From: Panacagrimonas sp.
GTDB lineage: Bacteria; Pseudomonadota; Gammaproteobacteria; Nevskiales; Nevskiaceae
NCBI RefSeq assembly: GCF_020697055.1
Contig: NZ_JAJFBP010000024.1
Location: 1 to 64,000 of the forward strand
Length of the DNA: 64,000 nucleotides
Reading direction: 5' to 3'
Of the stretch, positions 15,998 to 23,842 are shown one piece after another. The position numbers and the translations under genes were made by a program. The notes under the pieces were generated by a model. It was not told the DNA's origin and did not search any database. It saw nothing but the letters and a program-made list of their open reading frames with translations. Positions within the stretch are counted from its first letter, which is position 1. Every line of letters begins with the position of its first letter.

Positions 15998-17008
15998 ATG
16001 GCACAGGCCACCACATCCGCCGCGGCGCCGACGGCCGGTGCGCGGCGCTGGAAGCCGTCGCAGGAACAGATCGTCCTGATCGTGACGGCACTGCTGGCGA
16101 TCGGCTTTTCGCTGACGCTCGACGGCTTCGCCACGCTCGGCAACTTCCTGGCGTTGATGCGAAGCGTGGCGATCCTGGGGATCCTGGGCATCGCGATGAG
16201 CGTGGTCGTGATCGGCCGCGGACTCGACCTGTCACTGGTCGCGACGATGGCGGTCAGCTCGGCGTTCGCGCTGCAGCTGATCCATCACGGGTGGCCGTGG
16301 CCCGGCGCCTGCGCCGCAGGCATGGCGGTGGCGATCGGGATCGGGCTGGTCAACGGTTTCATCATCGCGTTCGTCGAAGTACCCGCGTTGTTCACGACGC
16401 TGGCGACGGGTTTCCTGGTATTCGGACTGGGCCGCACGTTCCTGCTCGACGGCATGATCATCTACATGCCCAAGGGACAGGAGGCGCTCGAATGGATCGG
16501 GCAGGGGCGCCTGTTCGGCGTGCCCGCGCCGGTGCTGGTGCTCGCGCTGATGGCACTGGTGGTGCAGGTGTTCCTCGCGCGCATGACGCTGGGCCGTTTC
16601 GTCTACGCGCACGGCGACAACCTGGAGACCGCACGCCTGACCGGCATCGCGGTGCGGCCGCTGACGATGCTCGAGTACGCGATCTGCGCGGCGATCGGTT
16701 GCGTCGCGGGCCTGGTGATGGCGTCGTCGACCGCGAGCATGAACACGCAGATCGTCAACTCGACGCTGATCTTCGACGTGATCCTGGTCGTGGTGCTCGG
16801 CGGCGTCAGCCTGGTCGGCGGCCGCGGCGGCGTGCTCAGCGTGCTCGCGGGTACGGCGCTGATCGGAACGCTGCTCAACGGCATGACGATCCTGGACCTG
16901 GACAACAACGTGCAGAACATCGTCAAAGGCGGCGTGCTGCTGGCCGCGATCATTCTCGACAACCGCCTCCATCCGCGGGACGAGGAGACGGCGAGGCAGG
17001 GAGATTGA
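15998..17008 (+). CDS. RbsC-type ABC transporter permease
   Basis: 336 residues with about 9-10 hydrophobic segments and the BPD_transp_2 (CUT2 sugar family) pattern: MRSVAILGILGIAMSVVVIGRGLDLSLVATMAVSS near the N-terminus and the conserved cytoplasmic loop GDNLETARLTGIAV, then VVLGGVSLVGGRGGVLSVLAGTALIG. Importer of the inner membrane, working with the RbsA-type ATPase at 21521-23020 and the binding protein next to it. A second, different permease (18289-20439) suggests a heterodimeric channel as in Lsr-type systems. Three bases separate it from the CoA ligase, so transport and activation genes are cotranscribed. Confidence 0.92.
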   Translation: MAQATTSAAAPTAGARRWKPSQEQIVLIVTALLAIGFSLTLDGFATLGNFLALMRSVAILGILGIAMSVVVIGRGLDLSLVATMAVSSAFALQLIHHGWPWPGACAAGMAVAIGIGLVNGFIIAFVEVPALFTTLATGFLVFGLGRTFLLDGMIIYMPKGQEALEWIGQGRLFGVPAPVLVLALMALVVQVFLARMTLGRFVYAHGDNLETARLTGIAVRPLTMLEYAICAAIGCVAGLVMASSTASMNTQIVNSTLIFDVILVVVLGGVSLVGGRGGVLSVLAGTALIGTLLNGMTILDLDNNVQNIVKGGVLLAAIILDNRLHPRDEETARQGD

Positions 17009-17015
17009 GGAGAAC

Positions 17016-18152
17016 ATGAAGATCACTGAGCTCAATAACTCCCTCTCCCCGCGACAGCGGGGAGAGGGAGCAAGGACGTTGGCGTGGGCGATGGTGATCG
17101 GGATCACCAGCCTGATCACCGCCTGCGATCCCGGCACCCGCAACGCCGTCGAACCGCCGACCGGCGCCGCGGCTGCGGCCGTCAAGACGCCCGACCTCTC
17201 CGGTGGCGACAGCTCCGCGATGCTGCGCACGCGCGTCGACACCGCGCTCAAGGGGAAGGTCATCGCGTGGGTGCCGGTGGCGCTGGGCATGCCGCTGACC
17301 GAGATCTGGACGCAGGTGATGCGCGCCGAGGCCGAGGCGCGCGGCATGAAGCTCGAGGTGCGCGATCCCAACTGGAACACCACCGCGGGCCTTCAGGCGG
17401 TGTCCTCACTGATCTCCGAAAGGCCCGACGTGCTGGTGGTGCACAACCCCAACGTGCAGCTCTACGCACGTGAACTCGCGCGCGCCGAGGCCGCGGGCAT
17501 CGTGGTGATCCAGGTCAACATGGTCTCCAACCACAAGACCAGCGCGTACGTCGGTGCGAACTGGAAGACCGTGGGGCGATTGCTGGGCGAGGAGATCGTG
17601 CGCGCCTGCGGCACCGGTTCGGGCACGTCGGGCAAGGTCGCGATCGTGCAGGGCGAGGCGACGTCGGGCACGTCGATCGAGCAGGCACAGGGCGCGACCG
17701 AAGTGCTCGCCACCGACAAGGGCATCCGGATCGTCTCCAACCAGGCCGCGAACTGGGATGCGAGCAAGGCGCACGACATCACCGCGACCGTGCTGCAGCA
17801 GCATCCGGACCTGTGCGCGACGGTGGGTTTCTGGGGCGTGATGCAGGCGGGCGCCGCGCAGGCGGTGAAATCCGCGGGACTGCAGGGCAAGGTCAGGGTC
17901 TATTCGTCCGGCGGCGACGGCAAGCTCGACTGCGACAACGTCGATAGCGGGCTCTTCACCAAGTTCCTCACCTACGACGCGCCGTCGCAGGCCAAGGTCA
18001 TCGTCCAGTTCGCAAGCTTCATGCTCCAGACCGGCCTGCCGCCGTCGTCGGTGCGCGCCGCCGACTATTCGCGCCTGCAGTGGATGGAGAAGGGCAAGTA
18101 CGACCCGGGGCTGTGCTACGACCCGGCGCGCCGGGGGGCGGCGCGGTCATGA
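17016..18152 (+). CDS. Substrate-binding lipoprotein of the RbsB type
   Basis: 378 residues from ATG 17016 (GAGGAG seven bases upstream). A periplasmic binding protein of the sugar/AI-2 type: KVIAWVPVALGMPLTEIWTQVM start, LISERPDVLVVHNPN, GRLLGEEIVRA and GKVAIVQGEATSGTS. The signal peptide ends in SLITAC, with Cys37 as lipidation site, so it is probably tethered to the outer face of the inner membrane. Residues 9-18 (SLSPRQRGEG) are encoded by an intergenic-type palindrome, giving an odd, long n-region. An ATG at codon 26 would leave no charged n-region, so the upstream start is preferred. Ligand unknown. Confidence 0.88.
   Translation: MKITELNNSLSPRQRGEGARTLAWAMVIGITSLITACDPGTRNAVEPPTGAAAAAVKTPDLSGGDSSAMLRTRVDTALKGKVIAWVPVALGMPLTEIWTQVMRAEAEARGMKLEVRDPNWNTTAGLQAVSSLISERPDVLVVHNPNVQLYARELARAEAAGIVVIQVNMVSNHKTSAYVGANWKTVGRLLGEEIVRACGTGSGTSGKVAIVQGEATSGTSIEQAQGATEVLATDKGIRIVSNQAANWDASKAHDITATVLQQHPDLCATVGFWGVMQAGAAQAVKSAGLQGKVRVYSSGGDGKLDCDNVDSGLFTKFLTYDAPSQAKVIVQFASFMLQTGLPPSSVRAADYSRLQWMEKGKYDPGLCYDPARRGAARS
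17041..17068. repeat. CCCTCTCCCC palindrome inside the binding-protein signal sequence
   Basis: A perfect 12-base inverted repeat (17041-17052 with 17057-17068, loop GACA). Related palindromes lie between genes at 29727-29750 and 46748-46768. This copy sits in frame in the first codons of the lipoprotein gene. Confidence 0.75.
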
Positions 18153-18163
18153 GCATCCACGGC

Positions 18164-18273
18164 AAAGACGTCACCGCAAAGGCGCAAAGAAAAAAGAGGG
18201 GACGCAGAGGAAAAGAAATTGAAAAAACTTTGCGTCCTTTCCTTTCCCTTTGCGCCTTTGCGGTGACGTCTTT
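18164..18273. repeat. Long palindromic intergenic element, copy A
   Basis: Perfect 26-base terminal inverted repeats (18164-18189 and 18248-18273; ends AAAGACGTCACCGC and GCGGTGACGTCTTT) with an A/T- and purine-rich centre that contains a second pair (GGACGCA/TGCGTCC). It fills almost the whole gap between the binding-protein stop and the fused permease start. No ORF or transposase; it looks like a miniature palindromic element able to form one long hairpin. It may attenuate transcription into the downstream genes. Confidence 0.8.
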
Positions 18274-18288
18274 TGGCGAGGCCCGAAC

Positions 18289-20439
18289 ATGAGCGTCGCC
18301 GCAACGATGGTGGAGGGCGGCTGGCTGCGCCGCCTGAGATGGCGCATCTCCTTGCGCCTGTTCCTGTCGGAGCTGCTGGCCAAGCGCTGGATGGAGCCGG
18401 CGATCCCGTTCGCGCTCATGGTCGGGCTGATCGTGCTGTTCTCGATCACCACGCCGTACTACGCGACGCTGGGCAACGCGCAGCAGCTCGGGCGCGAGTT
18501 CGCGGAGGCCGGGTTCGTCGCGGTGGCGATGGCGCTCACGGTGATCTCCGGCGGCATCGATCTGTCGGTCGGATCGGTGTTTGCGCTGGCCAATCTCGCG
18601 GCGCTGGTGTTCTTCAACATCTGGAACTGGCCGGTGGGCCTGGTCATCGCGGCGACGCTCTGCATCGGCGCGGCGGTGGGTGCGGTCAACGGATTTCTGA
18701 TCGGCTATCTGCGCACACGTCCGTTTCTCACCACGCTCGTGACGTTGATCGTGCTGCGCGCCTCGGTGGATCTGCTCGGCCAGCACTTCTCGGTGCCGCT
18801 GGCGATGGCCTCGCGCGTGTCGTGGACCTGGGACGTGATCGGCGTGGGCTGGATCGCGAAGCTGCCGTCGAACCTGGCCATCCTCGGCATCGTTGCGATC
18901 GTCGGCCACTTCCTGCTGAGCCGCTCGCGCCCGGGGTGGCATCTGACCGCGATCGGATCGAGCCGCAAGGCCGCGCGCCACGCCGGCATCCGCGTCGAGC
19001 GCGTGCTGTTCCTGACCTACGTGCTGTCCGGAATGCTGGCCGCGGCCGGCGGACTGTTCTACGCGGCGCGACTCAACAGCTCCGGCTCCGACACCGGCGT
19101 GGGCTGGGAGATCAGCGCGCTGACCGCGGTGGTGCTCGGCGGCGTGAGCCTGGCCGGCGGTCGCGGTACGGTAGCGCGCGCATTGATCGGCGCGGTGATC
19201 GTGTTCGTGCTGGTCAACGGCCTCGTGCGCATGGGCTTTCCCGGCGCGCTGTCCTCGACGGCGCTGGGCGCGGTGCTGCTGATCGCGGTGGGCATCGACG
19301 TGAAGTGGGCCAAGAACCGCGGCAAGGCGATCCAGAAGATCTACGTCAATCCCACGATGGTCGAGTTGCCGCCGGCGCCGTCGATCGCCGCCGACAGCGG
19401 AACGGCGTTCGCGGAGAACACGCGCCTGCAGGCCTCGGAGGAGATCGGACTGGACCAGGTGCAGGGTCCGGAAGACGTGATCCTCGATCGCCAGGACCGG
19501 CTGTATTGCGGCGTGCGCGAAGGCTGGATCCTGAGATTCTCCGGCCCGAACTTCGAGCACCGCGAAGTGTTCGCGCGCATCGGCGGCCGGCCGCTGGGCA
19601 TGGCGTTCGATCGCGACGAGAACCTGATCGTCTGCGTCGGCGGCATGGGCCTGTACGGCGTCACACCGGCGGGCAAGGTCTACAAGTGCACCGACCAGAC
19701 GCAGCGCAGCCTGTTCAAGCTCAACGACGACTCGCGGCTGCGCCTGGCCGACGACTGCGACATCGCGCCCGACGGCACGGTGTGGTTCAGCGAAGCGACG
19801 ATCCGCTACGAGATGCACTCGTGGTTTCTCGACGGCATCGAAGGGCGCGCCAACGGTCGCCTCATCGCCTGGGATCCCGCGACCAACAAGACGCGCACGG
19901 TCATCAAGGACGCGGTGTTTCCCAACGGCGTGTGCGTCGCCCACGACGGTCGGTCGGTGCTGTTCTGCTCGAGCTGGCTGTGCCGGATCTACCGGCACTG
20001 GATCGAAGGACCGAAGGCCGGGCAGACGGAGGTGTTCGCCGACAACCTGCCGGGCTATCCCGACAATCTCAATCGCGCGTCCGATGGCGGCTATTGGCTC
20101 GCGATGGTGGGCATCCGCTCACCGACGTTCGATCTGCTGATGCGTCATCCCGGCGTGCGCACGCGCATGATCAAGCAGATCCCGCCGGACGAGTGGGTGT
20201 ATCCCGGCATCAACAACGGCTGCATCGTGAAGTTCGACGAAAGCGGCCGCGCGCTCGAATCGATGTGGGATCCGGGCGGCACCAAGCACGCCACCGTCAC
20301 CTCGATGCGCGAGCACAAGGGCTGGCTCTACATCGGCGGCCTGGAGAACAACCGCATCGGTCGCGTGCGCCTTCCGGACGCCGATCCGGACTGGAACGGC
20401 TACGACGCGTACTGGGGCAGCGCGCGAGGGAGGAGCTGA
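18289..20439 (+). CDS. ABC permease fused to strictosidine-synthase-like propeller
   Basis: 716 residues from ATG 18289. Residues about 30-345 are an RbsC-type permease (ISGGIDLSVGSVFALANLAAL, IGSSRKAARHAGI loop, VVLGGVSLAGGRGTVARALIG). Residues about 365-716 are a six-bladed propeller of the strictosidine-synthase/SMP-30 type: GPEDVILDRQDRLYCG, LADDCDIAPDGTVWFSEAT, FPNGVCVAHDGRSVLFCSS, LPGYPDNLNRASDGGYWLAM. The Glu, Asn and Asp-Asn ligand positions typical of the calcium-dependent lactonase/esterase relatives are kept. CUT2 permeases have a cytoplasmic C-terminus, so the propeller probably faces the cytoplasm and may hydrolyse the incoming substrate. No frameshift or stop between domains; the fusion is continuous in frame. 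Confidence 0.9.
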   Translation: MSVAATMVEGGWLRRLRWRISLRLFLSELLAKRWMEPAIPFALMVGLIVLFSITTPYYATLGNAQQLGREFAEAGFVAVAMALTVISGGIDLSVGSVFALANLAALVFFNIWNWPVGLVIAATLCIGAAVGAVNGFLIGYLRTRPFLTTLVTLIVLRASVDLLGQHFSVPLAMASRVSWTWDVIGVGWIAKLPSNLAILGIVAIVGHFLLSRSRPGWHLTAIGSSRKAARHAGIRVERVLFLTYVLSGMLAAAGGLFYAARLNSSGSDTGVGWEISALTAVVLGGVSLAGGRGTVARALIGAVIVFVLVNGLVRMGFPGALSSTALGAVLLIAVGIDVKWAKNRGKAIQKIYVNPTMVELPPAPSIAADSGTAFAENTRLQASEEIGLDQVQGPEDVILDRQDRLYCGVREGWILRFSGPNFEHREVFARIGGRPLGMAFDRDENLIVCVGGMGLYGVTPAGKVYKCTDQTQRSLFKLNDDSRLRLADDCDIAPDGTVWFSEATIRYEMHSWFLDGIEGRANGRLIAWDPATNKTRTVIKDAVFPNGVCVAHDGRSVLFCSSWLCRIYRHWIEGPKAGQTEVFADNLPGYPDNLNRASDGGYWLAMVGIRSPTFDLLMRHPGVRTRMIKQIPPDEWVYPGINNGCIVKFDESGRALESMWDPGGTKHATVTSMREHKGWLYIGGLENNRIGRVRLPDADPDWNGYDAYWGSARGRS

Positions 20440-21524
20440 TGCTCGACACGCTCTTTTCCCGCATCAAGGAAGCGCTGTTTCCCGGCAGCGAGGCGGTGGC
20501 GCTGCCGATGATGGACGGCGCGCTGAAGCCCAACCGCCGGCTCGACGACGCGGCGCCGATCGGTGCGGAGCTGCCGGGCTGCGACGATGTCGTGGCGCTG
20601 GTCGACGGCACGGTGCTGGTGTCCGTCGACCAGCGCATCCTGCGGCTGGGCGATCGATCGACCTGGTGCGAATGCCCGGGAACGGTCGGCGCGCTCGCCG
20701 TCGCGGCGGACGATTCGGTCTATGCGGCGATCGCTGGTGCCGGCGTACTCCGGATCGTGCAGGGCATCGTCACCTCGCGGCTCGAACAGGTCGATGGCCG
20801 GCCGCTGCGCTGCGTGACCGCGCTCGCGGTGCTGGCGGACGGCCGCATCGCCGTCAGCGAAGGCAGCTCGGCCAATCCGCTCGACGACTGGGCGCGCGAC
20901 CTGCTGGAACACCGCGCCTCGGGTCGCGTGGTCGTCGCGACGGCCGACCTGTCGTCGGCCTCGACGCTCGCCTCGGACCTGGCGTGGCCGGCGGGGCTGC
21001 TCGCGCGCGGCAATGCGCTGTGGATCAGCGAGGCCTGGCGCCATCGCGTGCTGTCGCAGCCGATCGCGGGCGGCGCGCCGATCCCGGTACTGCACAACCT
21101 GCCCGGTTATCCGGCGCGGCTGTCGGCGGATCCGGACGGCGGCGCCTGGCTGAGCCTGATCGCGGTGCGCACGCAGATGCTCGAATTCGTGCTCCGGGAA
21201 CGCGCCTATCGCGAGGAGATGCTGGCGACGATCGATCCGCGCTACTGGATCGCGCCGAGCCTGCGCGCGACCGGCCACTACCTCGAGCCGCTGCAGGGCG
21301 GGGCGATCAAGAAGCTGGGCATCGTCAAGCCCTGGGCGCCGCCGCGGTCCTACGGGCTGGTCGTGAGGCTCAACGCCGCGGGCGAGATCGTCGACAGCCT
21401 GCACAGTCGCGCGGGCGGGGTGCACCACGGCATCACCGCGACGCTGCGCCGCGGCGCGCACGTTATCGCCGTGTCCAAGGGCGCGGGACGCGTGTTGCAG
21501 GCGATCGTGGAGGTCGGCCGATGA
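20439..21524 (+). CDS. Free strictosidine-synthase-like protein, likely degenerate
   Basis: 361 residues from ATG 20439, overlapping the fusion stop (TGATG) with AGGAG upstream. No signal peptide, so cytoplasmic. It aligns with the propeller of the preceding gene (for example NLPGYPARLSADPDGGAWLSLIAVRT against NLPGYPDNLNRASDGGYWLAMVGIRS) and is probably a duplication product. The metal positions have changed: Glu of PEDV is Asp-Asp, Asn of PNGV is Ala (PAGL) and Asp-Asn of YPDN is Ala-Arg. It may be a binding or regulatory subunit rather than an enzyme. Function unknown; it is translationally coupled on both sides. Confidence 0.82.
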   Translation: MLDTLFSRIKEALFPGSEAVALPMMDGALKPNRRLDDAAPIGAELPGCDDVVALVDGTVLVSVDQRILRLGDRSTWCECPGTVGALAVAADDSVYAAIAGAGVLRIVQGIVTSRLEQVDGRPLRCVTALAVLADGRIAVSEGSSANPLDDWARDLLEHRASGRVVVATADLSSASTLASDLAWPAGLLARGNALWISEAWRHRVLSQPIAGGAPIPVLHNLPGYPARLSADPDGGAWLSLIAVRTQMLEFVLRERAYREEMLATIDPRYWIAPSLRATGHYLEPLQGGAIKKLGIVKPWAPPRSYGLVVRLNAAGEIVDSLHSRAGGVHHGITATLRRGAHVIAVSKGAGRVLQAIVEVGR

Positions 21525-23020
21525 GCAACGTGATCCTGCAGGTCGACAACGGCAGCAAGGTCTACGCCGGCGTCCACGCGCTGCAGGACGTCGGCTTCGA
21601 CGTGCGCGCCGGCGAGATCCACGCGTTGGTCGGCGAGAACGGCGCCGGCAAATCCACGTTGTGCAAGTCCATCGCCGGTGCGATCCGCCTGAGCAGCGGC
21701 ACGATCAAGGTCGACGGCCAGCCGGTCGATTTCCAGCGTCCCGGCGATGCACTCGCGGCGGGCGTCTGCATGGTCTACCAGGAGACCAGCCTGGTGCCGT
21801 CGATGACGGTGGCGCAGAACCTGGAACTGGGCCGCGAAAAACTCATCACGCGCCTGCGCCCGTTGAACATCAAGGCGCAGCAGCAGTTGCAGTCGCTGAA
21901 TTTCCATGTCGATCCGACCGCGCTGGTGGCCACGCTCGGCACCGCGCAGCGCCAGATGGTGGAGATCGCCCGCGCTGCGTATCACGACGCGCGGATCATC
22001 ATCTTCGACGAGCCCACCGCGAGCCTCACGCCCGAAGAGAAGCTGCACTTCTTCCACCTGTTGCACGACCTGAAGGCCAAGGGCCTGGGCATCGTCTTCA
22101 TCAGCCACGCGCTGGAGGAGGCGCTCGAACTGGCCGATCGAATCACGGTGCTGCGCGACGGTCGACACGTGGTCACGCAGGATGCCGGGAGCCTGACGCG
22201 CGAGGACCTGGTGCGGCACATGGTGGGACGCGACGTGCAGGCCACGCACTACGGGCGGCGCGAAGGCGCCCGCACGGACGCCAGGCGCGAGAAGGTGCTG
22301 GTGGTCGAGAACCTGACGATGGGCAACATCGTCAAGAACATGTCGTTCACGCTCTACGCGGGCGAGGTCGTCGGCATTGCCGGCCTGATCGGTTCGGGCC
22401 GCACCGAGTCGGCCAAGGTCGTGTCGGGCGCGCTCAAACGGAACCTGATCGGCGGCGGCACCGTGCGGCTGCGCGGTCGCGCGGTGCGCTACGACGTGCC
22501 CAAGCAGGCGATCGACGACGGCATCGTCTACATCACCGAGGATCGCAAGCTCAACGGCTTCTTCGAGACGATGACGGTGGACGAGAACATCCACCTCGGT
22601 CACCTCGCGACCCGACGCGGATACAAGTGGACCGTTTCCGGACGCGAGCGCCGCACGCTGGCCGGCGCGCTGTCCGAGAAGCTCAAGGTCCGATCGGTGT
22701 CGGCGCACGCCAGGATCATCGAGCTCTCCGGAGGCAACCAGCAGAAGGTGGTGGTGGCCAAGTCGCTGATCCAGGAGCCGTCGGTGGTGTTCTTCGACGA
22801 GCCCACGCGCGGCGTCGACGTCGGTGCGATTCCCGAGATCCACCAGGCGATCCGGCGGCTCGCCGACGAAGGCAAGGCGGTGGTGGTGATCTCGTCGTAC
22901 CTGCCCGAGGTGCTCGCCGTGTCGGATCGGATTCTCGTTGCGCGCCAGGGCCGCATCGTCGAGGAGTTCTCGGCGGCCGATGCAACCGAGGACCGCATCA
23001 TGTTCGCGGCAATCCACTGA
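21521..23020 (+). CDS. RbsA-type ABC transporter ATPase (two nucleotide-binding domains)
   Basis: 499 residues, overlapping the previous stop by ATGA. Domain 1: Walker A GENGAGKST (near residue 38), Q-loop MVYQETSLVPSM, signature GTAQRQMVEIARA, Walker B IIIFDEPTASLT. Domain 2: degenerate Walker A GLIGSGRTE, signature ELSGGNQQKVVVAKSL, Walker B VVFFDEPTRGVDVGA. This asymmetry is normal for RbsA/MglA/LsrA ATPases of CUT2 importers. It powers the two permeases encoded upstream. The length is that of the family. Confidence 0.95.
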   Translation: MSNVILQVDNGSKVYAGVHALQDVGFDVRAGEIHALVGENGAGKSTLCKSIAGAIRLSSGTIKVDGQPVDFQRPGDALAAGVCMVYQETSLVPSMTVAQNLELGREKLITRLRPLNIKAQQQLQSLNFHVDPTALVATLGTAQRQMVEIARAAYHDARIIIFDEPTASLTPEEKLHFFHLLHDLKAKGLGIVFISHALEEALELADRITVLRDGRHVVTQDAGSLTREDLVRHMVGRDVQATHYGRREGARTDARREKVLVVENLTMGNIVKNMSFTLYAGEVVGIAGLIGSGRTESAKVVSGALKRNLIGGGTVRLRGRAVRYDVPKQAIDDGIVYITEDRKLNGFFETMTVDENIHLGHLATRRGYKWTVSGRERRTLAGALSEKLKVRSVSAHARIIELSGGNQQKVVVAKSLIQEPSVVFFDEPTRGVDVGAIPEIHQAIRRLADEGKAVVVISSYLPEVLAVSDRILVARQGRIVEEFSAADATEDRIMFAAIH

Positions 23021-23022
23021 CC

Positions 23023-23688
23023 ATGGCCTCGAGTTCGTCACGACGCGCGGGACGGACCCGCGCCAATGCCTCGGCAAAACCGGTGCATCCGGCGTTCGAC
23101 CGCGACGACCAGTTCCAGAAGCGGCGCGAGGCGCTGGTCCGGATCGCGATCCATTTCTTCAACCGCCGCGGCTTCCACGCGACCTCGATGGAGGCGATCG
23201 CGGCCGAGGTGGGTCTGACCAAGGGCACGCTCTACCACTACTACGACAGCAAGACCGCGCTCGCCTACGAGTGCATGCTCGCCTCGATCGAAGACGGCCT
23301 GCAGATGGCGCAGAAGGCGGACGAAGGCGGTGGCTCGGGCCTGCAGAAGCTCGAGCGCTACCTGCACCTGCAGTTCGAAACGCTGGCCGGTCGCGGCGGT
23401 TCGTCGTGGCTGCACGCGGAGATGTCGGTGCTCGACGAGACGCAGCAGGCCGAGGCGCGGCGCCGATCGCGCGAGGTCGACGCGCGCGTACAGAAGTTCA
23501 TCGAGGAAGGGGTGGGTGATGGCAGCATCGTGGCCGTCGACCCGAAAGTCGCCGAGTTCTTCCTGATGGGCGCGCTGAACTGGTTGCCGCGCTGGTATTC
23601 GCCGGACGGCCCGATGAGCAGCGTGGACCTGGCAGCGCTGTTCATCCGGATGATGTTCGACGGGCTGCGCGCCAGGGCCGCCGGCTGA
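23023..23688 (+). CDS. TetR/AcrR-family transcriptional regulator
   Basis: 221 residues, starting two bases after the ATPase stop. N-terminal basic extension, then the TetR helix-turn-helix (IAIHFFNRRGFHATSMEAIAAEVGLTKGTLYHYYDSKTAL pattern near residues 42-82) and a ligand-binding helical domain (ALNWLPRWYSPDGPMSSVDLAALFIRMMFDGL) like that of KstR2/acyl-CoA-responsive TetRs. As last gene of the transporter/catabolic operon it is the likely local repressor, probably released by the substrate or its CoA ester. The palindrome at 10815-10832 is the candidate operator. Confidence 0.9.
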   Translation: MASSSSRRAGRTRANASAKPVHPAFDRDDQFQKRREALVRIAIHFFNRRGFHATSMEAIAAEVGLTKGTLYHYYDSKTALAYECMLASIEDGLQMAQKADEGGGSGLQKLERYLHLQFETLAGRGGSSWLHAEMSVLDETQQAEARRRSREVDARVQKFIEEGVGDGSIVAVDPKVAEFFLMGALNWLPRWYSPDGPMSSVDLAALFIRMMFDGLRARAAG

Positions 23689-23739
23689 TCACGGCCGGCG
23701 CCGCGCCTGGCACGAGCGGGTGGGGTTCCGGGAAAAGCG

Positions 23740-23842
23740 AAAGATGCCACCGCAAAGGTGACAAACAAGGACGCAAGGTTTTTTGTTGGTTTTTCCTCTG
23801 CGTCCTTTCTTTGCCTTTGCGCCTTTGCGGTGACGTCTTTTT
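23740..23842. repeat. Long palindromic intergenic element, copy B
   Basis: Its right end (23815-23840) is identical over 26 bases to the right end of the element at 18164-18273. The left end (from about 23740, AAGATGCCACCGCAAAGG) has diverged at several positions. The centre holds GGACGC and GCGTCC around a T-rich tract. It fills the gap between the TetR gene and the convergent methyltransferase stop and could act as a terminator for both. Confidence 0.78.

Noticed and set aside
18130-18288. Small ORF across palindromic element A (MSIHGKDVTAKAQRKK...)
   Set aside because: It is mainly translated palindrome; no independent ribosome binding site or conserved motif beyond the repeat.
18273-20438. 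Long alternative frame overlapping the fused permease gene
   Set aside because: It is Arg/Ala-rich with no motifs, and only its last part (from 20439) codes for the real second SSL protein. The permease frame shows all expected motifs.
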